Source: an uncultured Ruminiclostridium sp.
GTDB lineage: Bacteria; Bacillota; Clostridia; Oscillospirales; Ruminococcaceae
Assembly: GCA_947627695.1 (NCBI GenBank)
Contig: CANQXF010000015.1
Coordinates: 1 to 57,270 of the forward strand
Direction: 5' to 3'
Length of the DNA stretch: 57,270 nt
Shown here: positions 28,636 through 36,530 of the stretch, one piece after another
Numbering within the stretch: the first letter of the stretch is position 1
Layout: each line of letters starts with the position of its first letter
Notes under the pieces: model-generated
Database searches by the model: none
Told to the model about the DNA's origin: nothing
The model's input: the letters and a program-made list of their open reading frames with translations, nothing else
Made by a program: the position numbers and the translations under genes

Positions 28636-29108
28636 TTTTCTTTTATCTCCGTTACCTCGCCGATAAACATAGTGTGCGCCGCCTCGGAGGAATAAAAGGT
28701 TTTTCTCACGTTTTCGGGCATACTGACTATGTCAAGCTCCTGCGAATATATCTTCCTGCAAACTAGAGTAGCTTCCGCCTCCTCAAAGGTGACGGAATTT
28801 TCCAGAAATTTCGGAGTAAGCCCCGCTTCTTTTATTTTGTCCCCGTCCCTGCCCGACTTTGTGCCGAGGAACATAAGCGCTTTTCTGTACTTTTCTGGGA
28901 AAAAGCTGACGGTGAAATATTCATTTTTCTCAAGAAACTGATGTGTGTATCTTATAGGCTTGACATACACTGTGACTATGCTTTTGCCCCACAGCGTGCC
29001 AAGACTTCCCCAGCTGATAGTCATAGTGTTCATTTCGCCCTTTTCACCCGCCGTGAGCAACGCCCACTTATCGTTGAAAATGCCGAAAGAATTTACGTTG
29101 AACTCCAA
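28632..29108 (-). CDS. Flavin reductase-like FMN-binding protein
   Basis: 158 residues. The order WALLTAGEKGEMNTMTISWGS, then VYVKPIRYTHQFLEKN, then FTVSFFPEKYRKAL is the split-barrel flavin reductase family, which binds FMN and often serves as an NAD(P)H:flavin oxidoreductase. The start is placed at a TTG (29108) because GAGGTGAT, a near-perfect ribosome binding site, lies 8 bases before it; an in-frame GTG at 29117 sits inside that site and is unlikely to be used. It is the first gene of the three-gene minus-strand operon. Confidence 0.8.
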   Translation of the reverse strand: MEFNVNSFGIFNDKWALLTAGEKGEMNTMTISWGSLGTLWGKSIVTVYVKPIRYTHQFLEKNEYFTVSFFPEKYRKALMFLGTKSGRDGDKIKEAGLTPKFLENSVTFEEAEATLVCRKIYSQELDIVSMPENVRKTFYSSEAAHTMFIGEVTEIKEK

Positions 29109-29140
29109 AAAGATCACCTCATATCCGCTTATTTACCAGA

Positions 29141-29170
29141 ATTATACACCATATTTCCCGCCTTTGTCAA
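29141..29170 (-). promoter_or_regulatory. Promoter of the flavin reductase operon
   Basis: On the minus strand TTGACA (29165-29170) and TATAAT (29141-29146) are both perfect, with an 18-bp spacer. Confidence 0.85.
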
Positions 29171-29198
29171 CACCCCACGGAGCATTTGCCGCCGCCAC

Positions 29199-29227
29199 TT
29201 GAAAATATCCTCCGAATGTGCTATACT
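29199..29227 (+). promoter_or_regulatory. Promoter of the gene at 29274
   Basis: TTGAAA (29199-29204), 17 bp, TATACT (29222-29227). It is divergent from the flavin reductase promoter, the two -35 boxes being about 30 bp apart. Confidence 0.75.
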
Positions 29228-29273
29228 TTACTTTTAGAATATCGTATCTCCAAGGAAAGGAAGTCAAAATATA

Positions 29274-30074
29274 ATGTCATACGACGACGACAAGCGCGAG
29301 CTTTTAAAGCTGAAACAAGGACTTATAGAAGAAAGCGAAACTATCAAGGAAGAGCCCAACGCCGCCGATAAGGCGCATTACGAGGTAAAGGGCTTCAAGA
29401 ACAAGGTAGCAAACTTCTTTTATCATTACAAGATACACGTTATCCTCATATCTTTCTTCACGGCTCTCACGGTATTTCTTGTATACACCACCGTAACAAA
29501 GGAAAGAGGCGACGCCAGAGTGCTGCTTTTTTCCGACGACCCTGAGGTAGCGGCGTCGTTTTACTACAAATCCTACGACATAGAGCGTGCCCTCGAGCAG
29601 TACACCCCCAACTATGACAACAACGGCTACGTTCACGTAGAGCTTTTCTATATGAATATGGATGCGGAGCGCGACGCAAATTACTATATGGCGGATCAGG
29701 CAAAGCTGTACGGCGAATTGCGTTCAGCGGTGGCGTATATGTTCATCGCCAACAGACAGCAGCTTTCCGACGTGCTGGGAAATCAGTCTGAAAGCAAGGG
29801 CTTTGAGGACCTTTCCGCCCTTTATCCCGACGACCCAAACATTGTTGACAAATATTACTATCATATCAAGGGAACAGCTTTCGCAGATGCGGCAATGTAT
29901 CTTGAATCCTGCCCCGACGACCTTTATATTGCCATAAGGAGCAAGACCTTTACGGGAATAAGGGAATACGACGATGAAATGGCGGAAAATCACGACAAAG
30001 CTATGGAAATACTGGACAACATAGTAAAAGACAACAAAATAAATCCCATAGTTACCGAACAGTCTGAAAAATAA
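29274..30074 (+). CDS. Single-pass membrane protein of unknown function
   Basis: 266 residues. A charged cytoplasmic N-terminus of about 50 residues (DDDKRELLKLKQGLIEESE, probably helical) leads to one transmembrane segment (about 56-73, IHVILISFFTALTVFLVYT). The remaining 190 residues should be outside the membrane and are rich in Tyr and Asp, without cysteines except one. I recognise no enzymatic motif. AAGGAAAGG lies about 13 bases before the ATG. It is monocistronic with its own promoter and terminator. Type II-like topology (N-in) is inferred from the basic residues before the segment. Confidence 0.75.
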   Translation: MSYDDDKRELLKLKQGLIEESETIKEEPNAADKAHYEVKGFKNKVANFFYHYKIHVILISFFTALTVFLVYTTVTKERGDARVLLFSDDPEVAASFYYKSYDIERALEQYTPNYDNNGYVHVELFYMNMDAERDANYYMADQAKLYGELRSAVAYMFIANRQQLSDVLGNQSESKGFEDLSALYPDDPNIVDKYYYHIKGTAFADAAMYLESCPDDLYIAIRSKTFTGIREYDDEMAENHDKAMEILDNIVKDNKINPIVTEQSEK

Positions 30075-30077
30075 CTT

Positions 30078-30124
30078 GTAACGCACAGAAAAGTGACCCG
30101 TTAAGGTCACTTTCCGTTACTTTT
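30078..30124 (+). terminator. Terminator with extended stem
   Basis: Inner stem AAAGTGACC/GGTCACTTT (30090-30098 with 30105-30113) and outer stem GTAACG/CGTTAC (30078-30083 with 30115-30120), followed by TTTTT. Confidence 0.75.
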
Positions 30125-30320
30125 TGTTTGCGTCCGTTTCTCTTTTGGCAAGCAGGGCGTCGCTGTCGCTTTTGTTTATAACGCAGCCGTTTTTGTTTGT
30201 GACGTTATCCGTCACCGCATAAGTGAGATAGCGGGGAACAACGTCCGTTTTCGGGTCGATATGCCCGTCGTTTCCCCTGTCGATGATGATTTTGCGTTTT
30301 TTATCCTTTTTATCGCTCAT
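30117..30320 (-). CDS. Small basic/acidic hypothetical protein
   Basis: 67 residues, very polar (opens MSDKKDKKRKIIIDRGNDGH), no membrane segment and no known motif. It starts with an ATGA overlap on the end of the upstream gene, and GAAGAGG lies 7 bases before the start, so it is the second gene of a two-gene unit. The overlap and the ribosome site support that it is real in spite of its size. Confidence 0.55.
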   Translation of the reverse strand: MSDKKDKKRKIIIDRGNDGHIDPKTDVVPRYLTYAVTDNVTNKNGCVINKSDSDALLAKRETDANKK

Positions 30321-30751
30321 AAAAACCTCTTCAGCCCGTCGGCATATCTTTCCTCAGCGGACAACAGCTCCTTCGCCTGAGAAATTATCTTTTCGTCCGC
30401 CTCGTGCGCGTGATTTACCGTTTCGGCGATATCCACTATCCCCATATTCGTCCCGTTGTACATCAGTTTGGCGATATTTGTGCGGGAGCTGTCCATCATC
30501 GTTTTCATATCTATCCCCATTTCCGCCATAAACTGCTCCATTTTGGGCGGAGGAGTGGGCTCGCCGCCTCTTTCCCTTATCTGCCTTGAAACGGTGTCGC
30601 AGCTGTTGCGGTAATGTCCCCTCTGTTTTCTGATATAATCTCTCAGCTTGTCGTCGGGGCATTTGTCGGCTACGCTGTCAATGCAGTCCGCCGCCATTTT
30701 TCCGTTTTTGTAAATACAGTTCAGTATTGCAAGATCGTCTTTTACAGACAT
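30317..30751 (-). CDS. Helical ferritin-like hypothetical protein
   Basis: 144 residues, predicted mostly alpha-helical: four amphipathic helices separated by short turns (about 3-30, 34-60, 68-105, 108-142), with conserved-looking Glu/His/Asp positions (HYRNSCDTV, VNHAHEADEKI). This resembles the four-helix bundles of the DUF2383/PA2169 or ferritin-like type, but metal ligands are not clear enough to claim. It is divergent from the membrane protein at 30801 with only 49 bases between, and it is followed by the small polar protein. Confidence 0.6.
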   Translation of the reverse strand: MSVKDDLAILNCIYKNGKMAADCIDSVADKCPDDKLRDYIRKQRGHYRNSCDTVSRQIRERGGEPTPPPKMEQFMAEMGIDMKTMMDSSRTNIAKLMYNGTNMGIVDIAETVNHAHEADEKIISQAKELLSAEERYADGLKRFL

Positions 30752-30800
30752 ATTTTTTCAACTCCTTCCCAAATATATTTTTGACCGAAAGGACAGTATT

Positions 30801-31352
30801 ATGCAAAGAAAACCTTTTTGGAAGCTCCTGCTGACAGGAACAGGCTATATGATCCTTGGCAACGTGATGTCCACCGTAATGACGGTTGCGCTGTCGGTGA
30901 TAGCAAACATCACAGCAATTATGATAATCCTGTTTATAATGACCCTGTTCGTGTTTTATTCTCTTGTGTTCACCGCTGCCTACAAGGACGGACAGCGTGA
31001 GCATCTTATGGTAAAGAACCACCGTGTTGACGGCCCTGTAAAAGGCAGATGGACGCTTATCGGAATAATAATGTTCCTCATTATGTCCATACCGTCGGTT
31101 ATCCTGTTCATAGACGCCTGCATAAGACTTTTTGACGGCTATCTTATCCCTTACAGAATGATATGCGGAATGATATATCCCCTTTCTCTCGCTATGGGAG
31201 TGGATTATGCGGAGATAACCCAAATGCCCCCTTATTATGCGATAATTTTCCTGCTTTGCTACGTTCTTATTCCCGTTGCAACCACTGTGGGCTTTGACTT
31301 CGGCTTTAAGAACAGATTTGACCCTGACAAAATGATGTACGAAAAAAAGTAA
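30801..31352 (+). CDS. Polytopic membrane protein of unknown function
   Basis: 183 residues with four hydrophobic segments (about 8-50 as a long pair, 88-107, 116-140, 147-165). The loop between segments holds a basic cluster (HLMVKNHRVDGPVKGRW), probably cytoplasmic. No family signature is recognised. GAAAGGA lies about 8 bases before the ATG. It is upstream of cwlD by 75 bases and may be cotranscribed with cwlD and radA, since no terminator is visible between them. Confidence 0.7.
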   Translation: MQRKPFWKLLLTGTGYMILGNVMSTVMTVALSVIANITAIMIILFIMTLFVFYSLVFTAAYKDGQREHLMVKNHRVDGPVKGRWTLIGIIMFLIMSIPSVILFIDACIRLFDGYLIPYRMICGMIYPLSLAMGVDYAEITQMPPYYAIIFLLCYVLIPVATTVGFDFGFKNRFDPDKMMYEKK

Positions 31353-31427
31353 TATTATGACAGCTTGTTTCATAGTCTATCCTTGAGGGGTTATCCCGAA
31401 ATTTTTCTTTCCGAAAGGATAACGACT

Positions 31428-32195
31428 ATGAAAACCAAAATACCCCATACGCTTATATTTCTCACCTGCTTTATAGCGGCAGCAGTAGTGCTTTCTTTTC
31501 ACAACAGTGCGATACCCGCCGTATCCGAGGGCGTTGAGAACCGCAGGTCTATTGTGATAGACAGCGGTCACGGCGGTATAGACGGCGGCTGTCAGGGCGT
31601 TAACGGCTGTATCGAAAAGGACATAAATCTGGCGATAGCCACCGACCTTGCCCGCTTGCTGGAGCTTTCGGGCTTTGAGGTGGTAATGACAAGGAGCGAG
31701 GACGTTTCCCTCCACGATGACGGAGTCGAGGGCATACGCAACCAAAAGGTCAGCGATATGGAGAACCGCCTTGAAATAGTGCAGTCCCACCCCGACGCCC
31801 TGTTCATCTCAATTCATCAGAACCAGTACACCGAACCCGAATATTTCGGAGCGCAGATGTTCTACACCACCAACAATTCAGGCAATTTCAAGCTGGCACA
31901 GACTATGCAGGACTGCTTCGCCGAATTACAGCCCGGCAACGACAGGGAAATAAAGCTGATAGATAACGACCTGTACCTGTTTAAGAACACCAAGCAGTTA
32001 GCCCTGCTGATAGAGTGCGGCTTTCTTTCCAACGCCAACGACGCCGCCAATCTGTCCGACAGCGAGTATCAGAAACAGGTAGCCTTTACCATATACCGAG
32101 GAATAATGAAATATTACACGGACGCAAATACCACGGATGTTGAAATAACGGAGGACTCCAATGGCGAAACAGAAAACCCTTTACATATGCAGTGA
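31428..32195 (+). CDS. cwlD: N-acetylmuramoyl-L-alanine amidase, CwlD-like
   Basis: 255 residues. A signal-anchor (about 7-26) is followed by an Amidase_3 zinc domain: DSGHGGIDGG (first His), CIEKDINL (Glu), SIHQN (second His), and LLIECGFLSN with the catalytic Glu. It hydrolyses the amide between muramic acid and L-Ala in peptidoglycan. CwlD homologues make the muramic-lactam of the spore cortex, so spore formation is possible but not proven here. The start with GAAAGGAT upstream is preferred to an in-frame codon 63 bases earlier. The gene overlaps radA by 35 bases. Confidence 0.85.
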   Translation: MKTKIPHTLIFLTCFIAAAVVLSFHNSAIPAVSEGVENRRSIVIDSGHGGIDGGCQGVNGCIEKDINLAIATDLARLLELSGFEVVMTRSEDVSLHDDGVEGIRNQKVSDMENRLEIVQSHPDALFISIHQNQYTEPEYFGAQMFYTTNNSGNFKLAQTMQDCFAELQPGNDREIKLIDNDLYLFKNTKQLALLIECGFLSNANDAANLSDSEYQKQVAFTIYRGIMKYYTDANTTDVEITEDSNGETENPLHMQ

Positions 32196-33552
32196 GTGCG
32201 GTCAGGAATATCCCAAATGGTCAGGAAAATGCAATTCCTGCGGCGCATGGAACACCCTTGAGGAGGTGGAGGTAAGACCTGCCTTGTCCAAGACCGTTTC
32301 CGCCCCCTCGGTGAAATATTCCAAACTCAGCGAGATAACCTGCGACGAGGACGTGCGCTATAATACGGGACTTTCCGAGCTTGACCGTGTTCTTGGCGGC
32401 GGACTTGTGAAAGGCTCTCTCGTCCTGCTCAGCGGCGATCCGGGAATAGGAAAATCCACCCTCCTTTTGCAGATATGCAACTTTTTAGGCGAGGAACACA
32501 CCGTCCTCTACATATCAGGCGAGGAAAGCCGCCGACAGATAAAGCTGCGTGCGGAACGCTTAGGCGTTGATACCGAAAACCTCAGCCTTATAGCTGATAC
32601 CGACTGCGCCGCCGTTATCTCCGCCATTGAACAGCACAAGCCCGAAATAGTGATAGTGGATTCGATACAGACTATGCAGCTTTCCGACCTTTCCTCCTCA
32701 GCGGGAAGTCTTGTTCAGGTGCGTGAATGTACCAACGCCTTTATGCACGTTGCAAAGGAAATGGAAATACCCATATTCATCGTAGGACACGTGAACAAAG
32801 ACGGCGGAATAGCGGGACCTAAAGTCCTTGAGCATATCGTTGACACAGTGCTTTACTTTGAGGGCGACAAACAAATGTCCTACCGTATTCTGAGAGCAGA
32901 GAAGAACCGTTTCGGCTCCACCAATGAAATAGGCGTTTTCCAGATGTGCGACAGCGGCCTTGAGGAAGTTCCGAACCCCTCCCTAATGCTCCTCTCGGGC
33001 AGACCCGCCGACGTCAGCGGTATCGGCATACTTTGCTCAATGGAGGGCACCCGCCCCATTCTGGCGGAGGTGCAGGCTTTGGTGAGCAAATCCGCTTTCC
33101 CCTCTCCCCGCCGTGTTTCCAACGGATTTGACTACAACCGCCTCTGCCTTATTTTAGCGGTGCTTGAAAAGCGCACGGGCTACATTTTCAGTATGTTTGA
33201 CGTGTATATAAACATAATCGGCGGACTTCGCATAGACGAGCCTGCCGCCGACCTTGCAGTCGCCGCCGCATTATATTCGGGACTTATTGACAAGCCCCTC
33301 CCCGAAGAGATGTTTTTCATCGGGGAAATAGGACTTGGCGGTGAGATACGCACCACCTCCCACATAGCCCAGCGCATAAAGGAGGGCGCCCGCCTCGGCT
33401 TCAAGGTCTGCGTTATCCCCAAAGCCGCCCTGCAAGCCCTTGATAAAAGCGGAGATTACGGCATACACATTATGGGTGCGGCAAATTTACAGCAGGCTTT
33501 CAAAGCCATAGAGGTCTATCAGGAGCGCAAATCAAAAAAGGAAACAAAATAA
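32161..33552 (+). CDS. radA: DNA repair protein RadA
   Basis: 463 residues, the normal length. A zinc finger with two Cys pairs (CSECGQEYPKWSGKCNSC) comes first, then a RecA-like ATPase with Walker A GDPGIGKST (from residue 92) and the RadA-specific KNRFG motif (248-252), then a C-terminal Lon protease-like domain without the protease active site. RadA promotes branch migration during recombination. GGAGGA lies 5-8 bases before the ATG, inside cwlD. It is closed by a terminator at 33553. Confidence 0.95.
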   Translation: MAKQKTLYICSECGQEYPKWSGKCNSCGAWNTLEEVEVRPALSKTVSAPSVKYSKLSEITCDEDVRYNTGLSELDRVLGGGLVKGSLVLLSGDPGIGKSTLLLQICNFLGEEHTVLYISGEESRRQIKLRAERLGVDTENLSLIADTDCAAVISAIEQHKPEIVIVDSIQTMQLSDLSSSAGSLVQVRECTNAFMHVAKEMEIPIFIVGHVNKDGGIAGPKVLEHIVDTVLYFEGDKQMSYRILRAEKNRFGSTNEIGVFQMCDSGLEEVPNPSLMLLSGRPADVSGIGILCSMEGTRPILAEVQALVSKSAFPSPRRVSNGFDYNRLCLILAVLEKRTGYIFSMFDVYINIIGGLRIDEPAADLAVAAALYSGLIDKPLPEEMFFIGEIGLGGEIRTTSHIAQRIKEGARLGFKVCVIPKAALQALDKSGDYGIHIMGAANLQQAFKAIEVYQERKSKKETK

Positions 33553-33580
33553 GGGACGTTAAACACGTCCCATTTTAATT
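33553..33580. terminator. Terminator after radA
   Basis: GGGACGT/ACGTCCC stem (33553-33559 with 33565-33571), 5-base loop, T-rich tail. It starts immediately after the radA stop and may also serve the minus-strand peptidase gene. Confidence 0.75.
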
Positions 33581-33592
33581 ATTACAATCGTT

Positions 33593-34405
33593 CTATCCCT
33601 CGATATACTTTTCAATATACTCATTCACCGTCAGAAATTCCCCCGTTTCCTCATAGACCTGATGAAATTTCTCAGCGTGCTTTAATCCCACGAACCTGTA
33701 ATGCCACGGCTCATAAATAAATCCCGTGATATTTTCCTTTCCCTTAGGGTAGCTTAAAACAAATCCGTATTTCCACGAGTTTTCGATAAGCCAGTCAAAA
33801 TGGGGCAGCTTTTCAAAGCTCTCGTCCAGATCATCGTGATTAGCCCAGTAATCTCCCGAAACGATATCCATCGCCAGCCCCGCGTTATGCTCGCTGCACC
33901 CCGGCATCGCTATTTCCAGCTTTGCCTGTTTCTCCGCCTCCTCAGGGGACATTCCCTGTGCTATAAGTGAATTTGTATAGCTTTCCAGATTTTCCGCCTG
34001 CTTTTGTATGCTTCTGTATGAGGAGGTGACAAAAAGGTCTATCCCCTCCGCCTTTGCGTCCTCCAGCATTTTTATGGCATAGTCGGCGCATCTTTCGTCC
34101 AGCTCTCTTTCACCCGCCACGGCTTTCGTTTTCACCGTAAAATTTTCGGGCAGGGGATTGTTGTTGCCGATAACGTACAGCGCCCAGTCCTCCTGCTCAA
34201 CGTAAGCGTGAGGAGCCTTCGTGCTTGACTGTGACGGCGTGCTTTCTTCCGTCTGAGAGGACTCTTCGTTTTTCTGCGAGCAGGAGCCTGCGCAGGAAAC
34301 GACCCCGTATATCCCCAGAATAAGCACAGCCAGCGGCAGGATTATCATAACAAATACCGCAAGCACCGTTCTTGCCGTATTTTTCCTTTTTTTCTTCTTT
34401 GCCAT
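33593..34405 (-). CDS. D-alanyl-D-alanine carboxypeptidase, VanY-like (M15B)
   Basis: 270 residues. A Lys-rich N-terminus (MAKKKKRKN), one transmembrane anchor (about 12-34) and a Ser/Thr/Gln linker lead to an extracytoplasmic M15B domain. The zinc motif is SEHNAGLAMD (His and Asp ligands) and the distal motif is EPWHYRFVG (Glu catalyst and His ligand). Such enzymes trim the terminal D-Ala of peptidoglycan peptides. AAGGAAG lies 6 bases before the chosen ATG; two Met codons upstream are less well placed. A TATAAT box (34436-34441, minus strand) lies upstream, without a clear -35. No van regulatory genes are near, so a housekeeping role is likely. Confidence 0.88.
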   Translation of the reverse strand: MAKKKKRKNTARTVLAVFVMIILPLAVLILGIYGVVSCAGSCSQKNEESSQTEESTPSQSSTKAPHAYVEQEDWALYVIGNNNPLPENFTVKTKAVAGERELDERCADYAIKMLEDAKAEGIDLFVTSSYRSIQKQAENLESYTNSLIAQGMSPEEAEKQAKLEIAMPGCSEHNAGLAMDIVSGDYWANHDDLDESFEKLPHFDWLIENSWKYGFVLSYPKGKENITGFIYEPWHYRFVGLKHAEKFHQVYEETGEFLTVNEYIEKYIEG

Positions 34406-34502
34406 ATTCATCTTCCTTTTTATAACGCTGCTTTTATTATACAACTTTCCTGATGAATTTTTTTAATATTTACTGAACATACCCTTACATTTTTCTTAAT
34501 TT

Positions 34503-35588
34503 TTACAGGATAACTCCGCCTCCGATAACCACTTCTCCGTCATAGAACACAACTCTCTGCCCTTTTGCAACGGCTCTTTGCGGCTGTTCAAAAACAACGT
34601 CTGCGGTGCCGTCTGCGTGAAATGTGACCTTACAAGGCTGTTCGGGCTGCTTGTATCTTGTCCTCGCCCTGCATTCTACCGTCTTTTCAAAGGGAACGTC
34701 GGCTATCAGGTTCACCTCTCCCGCTTTCAGCTCACTGCTGTAAAGCTCGCTGTTTTCACCCACAGTAATGGTGTTGTCCTCCGCATTCTTGTCAATGACG
34801 TACATCGGCTTTCCAAACGCTATCCCAAGCCCCTTTCTCTGCCCTATGGTAAAGTTGATTATCCCGCCGTGCCTGCCAAGAACGTTTCCGTATTTATCCT
34901 TCACGTCTCCGCAGACAGGCTCTATCCCCGTATATTCTCTGATAAATCTTCCGTGATCCCCGTCGGGAACAAAACAAATATCCTGACTGTCAGGCTTGTC
35001 GTGATTTATCAGCCCGTATTCCTTTGCTATCTCCCTCACTTCGCTTTTTTTCAGCTCACCCAATGGGAACAGAATGTGCTTCATCTGCTCCTGTGTCAGA
35101 TTGTAAAGCACGTAGGACTGGTCCTTTTCATTCTCGCCCTCGCCGCTTACCGCCTTGAGCAGCAAATATCTCCCGCTTTTTTCGTCGTATTTTATCCTTG
35201 CGTAATGCCCTGTTGCGATATAGTCGCACTCCATAAGCTCCGCCCTTTCAAGCAGCGCCGAGAACTTCAGAAATCTGTTGCAGTCTATGCAGGGATTGGG
35301 CGTCAGCCCCCTCATATACTGGTCGTTGAATCTTTCGATAACGTCTTTTCTGAACCTGTCCTTGAAGTTGAAAACATAGTGTGGAACGCCGAACCTTGCC
35401 GCCACTGCCTTTGCGTCCTCAACGTCGCTGAGTGAACAGCAGGTGGAGCTTTTGTCCCCAATGTCCTCATTATCGTAAAGCCGCATGGTCGCCCCGATCA
35501 CCTCATACCCCTGCTTTTGCAGAAGTATCAGCGCCGCCGAGCTGTCCACCCCGCCACTCATAGCCAGCATAACTCTTTTATTGCTCAT
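34503..35588 (-). CDS. mnmA: tRNA 2-thiouridylase MnmA
   Basis: 361 residues. The PP-loop SGGVDS (residues 11-16) binds ATP; Cys100 (NPCIDCNRF) and Cys205 (SQDICFVP) are the expected catalytic pair. The enzyme adds sulfur to U34 of Lys, Glu and Gln tRNAs. The start at 35588 is chosen because the protein then begins with the usual short lead to the PP-loop; the open frame reaches 28 codons further upstream, over the small membrane protein gene. The start region overlaps that gene by 11 bases, so the two are translationally linked. Confidence 0.93.
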   Translation of the reverse strand: MSNKRVMLAMSGGVDSSAALILLQKQGYEVIGATMRLYDNEDIGDKSSTCCSLSDVEDAKAVAARFGVPHYVFNFKDRFRKDVIERFNDQYMRGLTPNPCIDCNRFLKFSALLERAELMECDYIATGHYARIKYDEKSGRYLLLKAVSGEGENEKDQSYVLYNLTQEQMKHILFPLGELKKSEVREIAKEYGLINHDKPDSQDICFVPDGDHGRFIREYTGIEPVCGDVKDKYGNVLGRHGGIINFTIGQRKGLGIAFGKPMYVIDKNAEDNTITVGENSELYSSELKAGEVNLIADVPFEKTVECRARTRYKQPEQPCKVTFHADGTADVVFEQPQRAVAKGQRVVFYDGEVVIGGGVIL

Positions 35589-35799
35589 TTTTGTCGTTGT
35601 CCTTTGTGATATTTTCGCTGTCGTCATCGCTGTTTTCGGTATCGTCTTTCTTTTGCTGATTTTTTCTGCCATATCTGTCCACCAGCAGAAGAATCACAAA
35701 TATCAAAGCCATCACCACAACGATATAGCCCGCCGATATAAGCAGCTCTGCAAAATTCACATTGTTTTCCTCCGCCGCGGCGGTAAGCAGTTGTATCAT
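35578..35799 (-). CDS. Small single-pass membrane protein, OadG-like
   Basis: 73 residues: a short N-terminus, one hydrophobic helix (about 22-42, ISAGYIVVVMALIFVILLL), then RYGRKNQQ and a very acidic tail. The shape resembles OadG/gamma subunits of sodium-pumping decarboxylases, but no decarboxylase gene is near, and the similarity may be only of shape. CAGGAG lies 7 bases before the ATG. It is cotranscribed with mnmA, overlapping it by 11 bases. Confidence 0.6.
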   Translation of the reverse strand: MIQLLTAAAEENNVNFAELLISAGYIVVVMALIFVILLLVDRYGRKNQQKKDDTENSDDDSENITKDNDKNEQ

Positions 35800-35849
35800 A
35801 TAAAACTCCTGTTTTTATGTTTTCCGACTTTTGATTTAAGCACAAACAG

Positions 35850-36050
35850 TCAGCATTCGTTTTTATCTTTCTTTTTGTAATATTCTCTTGCTTCTTCGGT
35901 AAGCTTAATTGCTTCTTCCACTGTATACAGCCGTCCATTCGCTTTAATTACAGATTTTCGTGCTGAAGCAATAATTTCATCAAACGTTCTGTTTGTTGGC
36001 TTTAAATTTTTCAAAAAGTCTAAATCATTTAAATCAATCATTTCTTGCAT
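35850..36050 (-). CDS. Tiny hypothetical protein (cassette gene 3)
   Basis: 66 residues, charged and helical (opens MQEMIDLNDLDFLK; later YTVEEAIKLTEEAREYYKKK). AGAAGGAAAT immediately precedes the start, and the gene overlaps the previous one by 17 bases. The base composition is visibly richer in A and T than the flanking mnmA and dut regions. Not recognised; a role as part of a toxin-antitoxin or mobile cassette is speculation. Confidence 0.5.
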   Translation of the reverse strand: MQEMIDLNDLDFLKNLKPTNRTFDEIIASARKSVIKANGRLYTVEEAIKLTEEAREYYKKKDKNEC

Positions 36051-36279
36051 ATTTCCTTCTGTAATAGTAATCAATGATTTCTTCGCCCTGTTCTTCTGTC
36101 AATCCATCTTCACCGTCCGTGTTAAAATGCACAAAAGCACGCAGCTCTTCAAGGTAGCAGTCAAGAAGCGTTGAGTTTGTCAAAACGGCCTTTTCCAGAT
36201 TGTCAATAGCTGTTTCCACTTCCTTCGGAATTGGAAAATCAAAGTGCTTACGCTTGAAAACGGTATTGTTGTTATTCAT
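36034..36279 (-). CDS. Tiny hypothetical protein (cassette gene 2)
   Basis: 81 residues, acidic, with a central helix (VETAIDNLEKAV) and a C-terminal charged helix (EEQGEEIIDYYYRRKYARND). AAAGGA lies 8 bases before the ATG. It overlaps the next small gene, and a 38-codon open frame ends 5 bases before its start. No homologous family is recognised. AT-rich relative to neighbours. Confidence 0.5.
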   Translation of the reverse strand: MNNNNTVFKRKHFDFPIPKEVETAIDNLEKAVLTNSTLLDCYLEELRAFVHFNTDGEDGLTEEQGEEIIDYYYRRKYARND

Positions 36280-36284
36280 GATTA

Positions 36285-36401
36285 TTATCCTTTAAAAAAT
36301 AAATCTTCTTTGCGTATTCCAAGATATTTTTCACGCAGATACCATGCCTGTTCAGACGTTATTTGCAAGTCTACTTCGGCGGCGTTTATATCGCCTTTCA
36401 C
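36285..36401 (-). CDS. Possible 38-residue gene or gene remnant (cassette gene 1)
   Basis: A GTG-started frame of 38 codons whose end reads TSEQAWYLREKYLGIRKEDL and then FFKG. The helical, protein-like end and the 5-base gap to the next start suggest coding, but there is no clear ribosome binding site, and an in-frame TAA stands five codons upstream. It may be the surviving 3' end of a longer gene. Confidence 0.3.
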   Translation of the reverse strand: MKGDINAAEVDLQITSEQAWYLREKYLGIRKEDLFFKG

Positions 36402-36462
36402 GTTCCGAATATAATTTTACCCCCCACACACCAAAAAGTCAACACTTTTTCGTTTTTCGCTG

Positions 36463-36491
36463 TTGATTATTCCTCCGCTTTCTGCTATAAT
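36463..36491 (+). promoter_or_regulatory. Promoter of the U32 peptidase-dut operon
   Basis: TTGATT (36463-36468), 17 bp, TATAAT (36486-36491), 39 bases before the start codon. Confidence 0.82.
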
Positions 36492-36530
36492 CAATATTGC
36501 CAAAATTTATAAAACGTGAGGAAAAACAAA

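Noticed and set aside
33593-34444. VanY-like gene as part of a vancomycin-resistance cluster
   Set aside because: No vanH, vanA/B, vanX or vanRS homologue is near; the two-component system at 53070 is far away and generic.
36433-36450. AAAAAGT-CAAC-ACTTTTT as a terminator
   Set aside because: The stem is only A:T and G:C at the tip, with no gene ending nearby on either strand; probably a chance AT palindrome.
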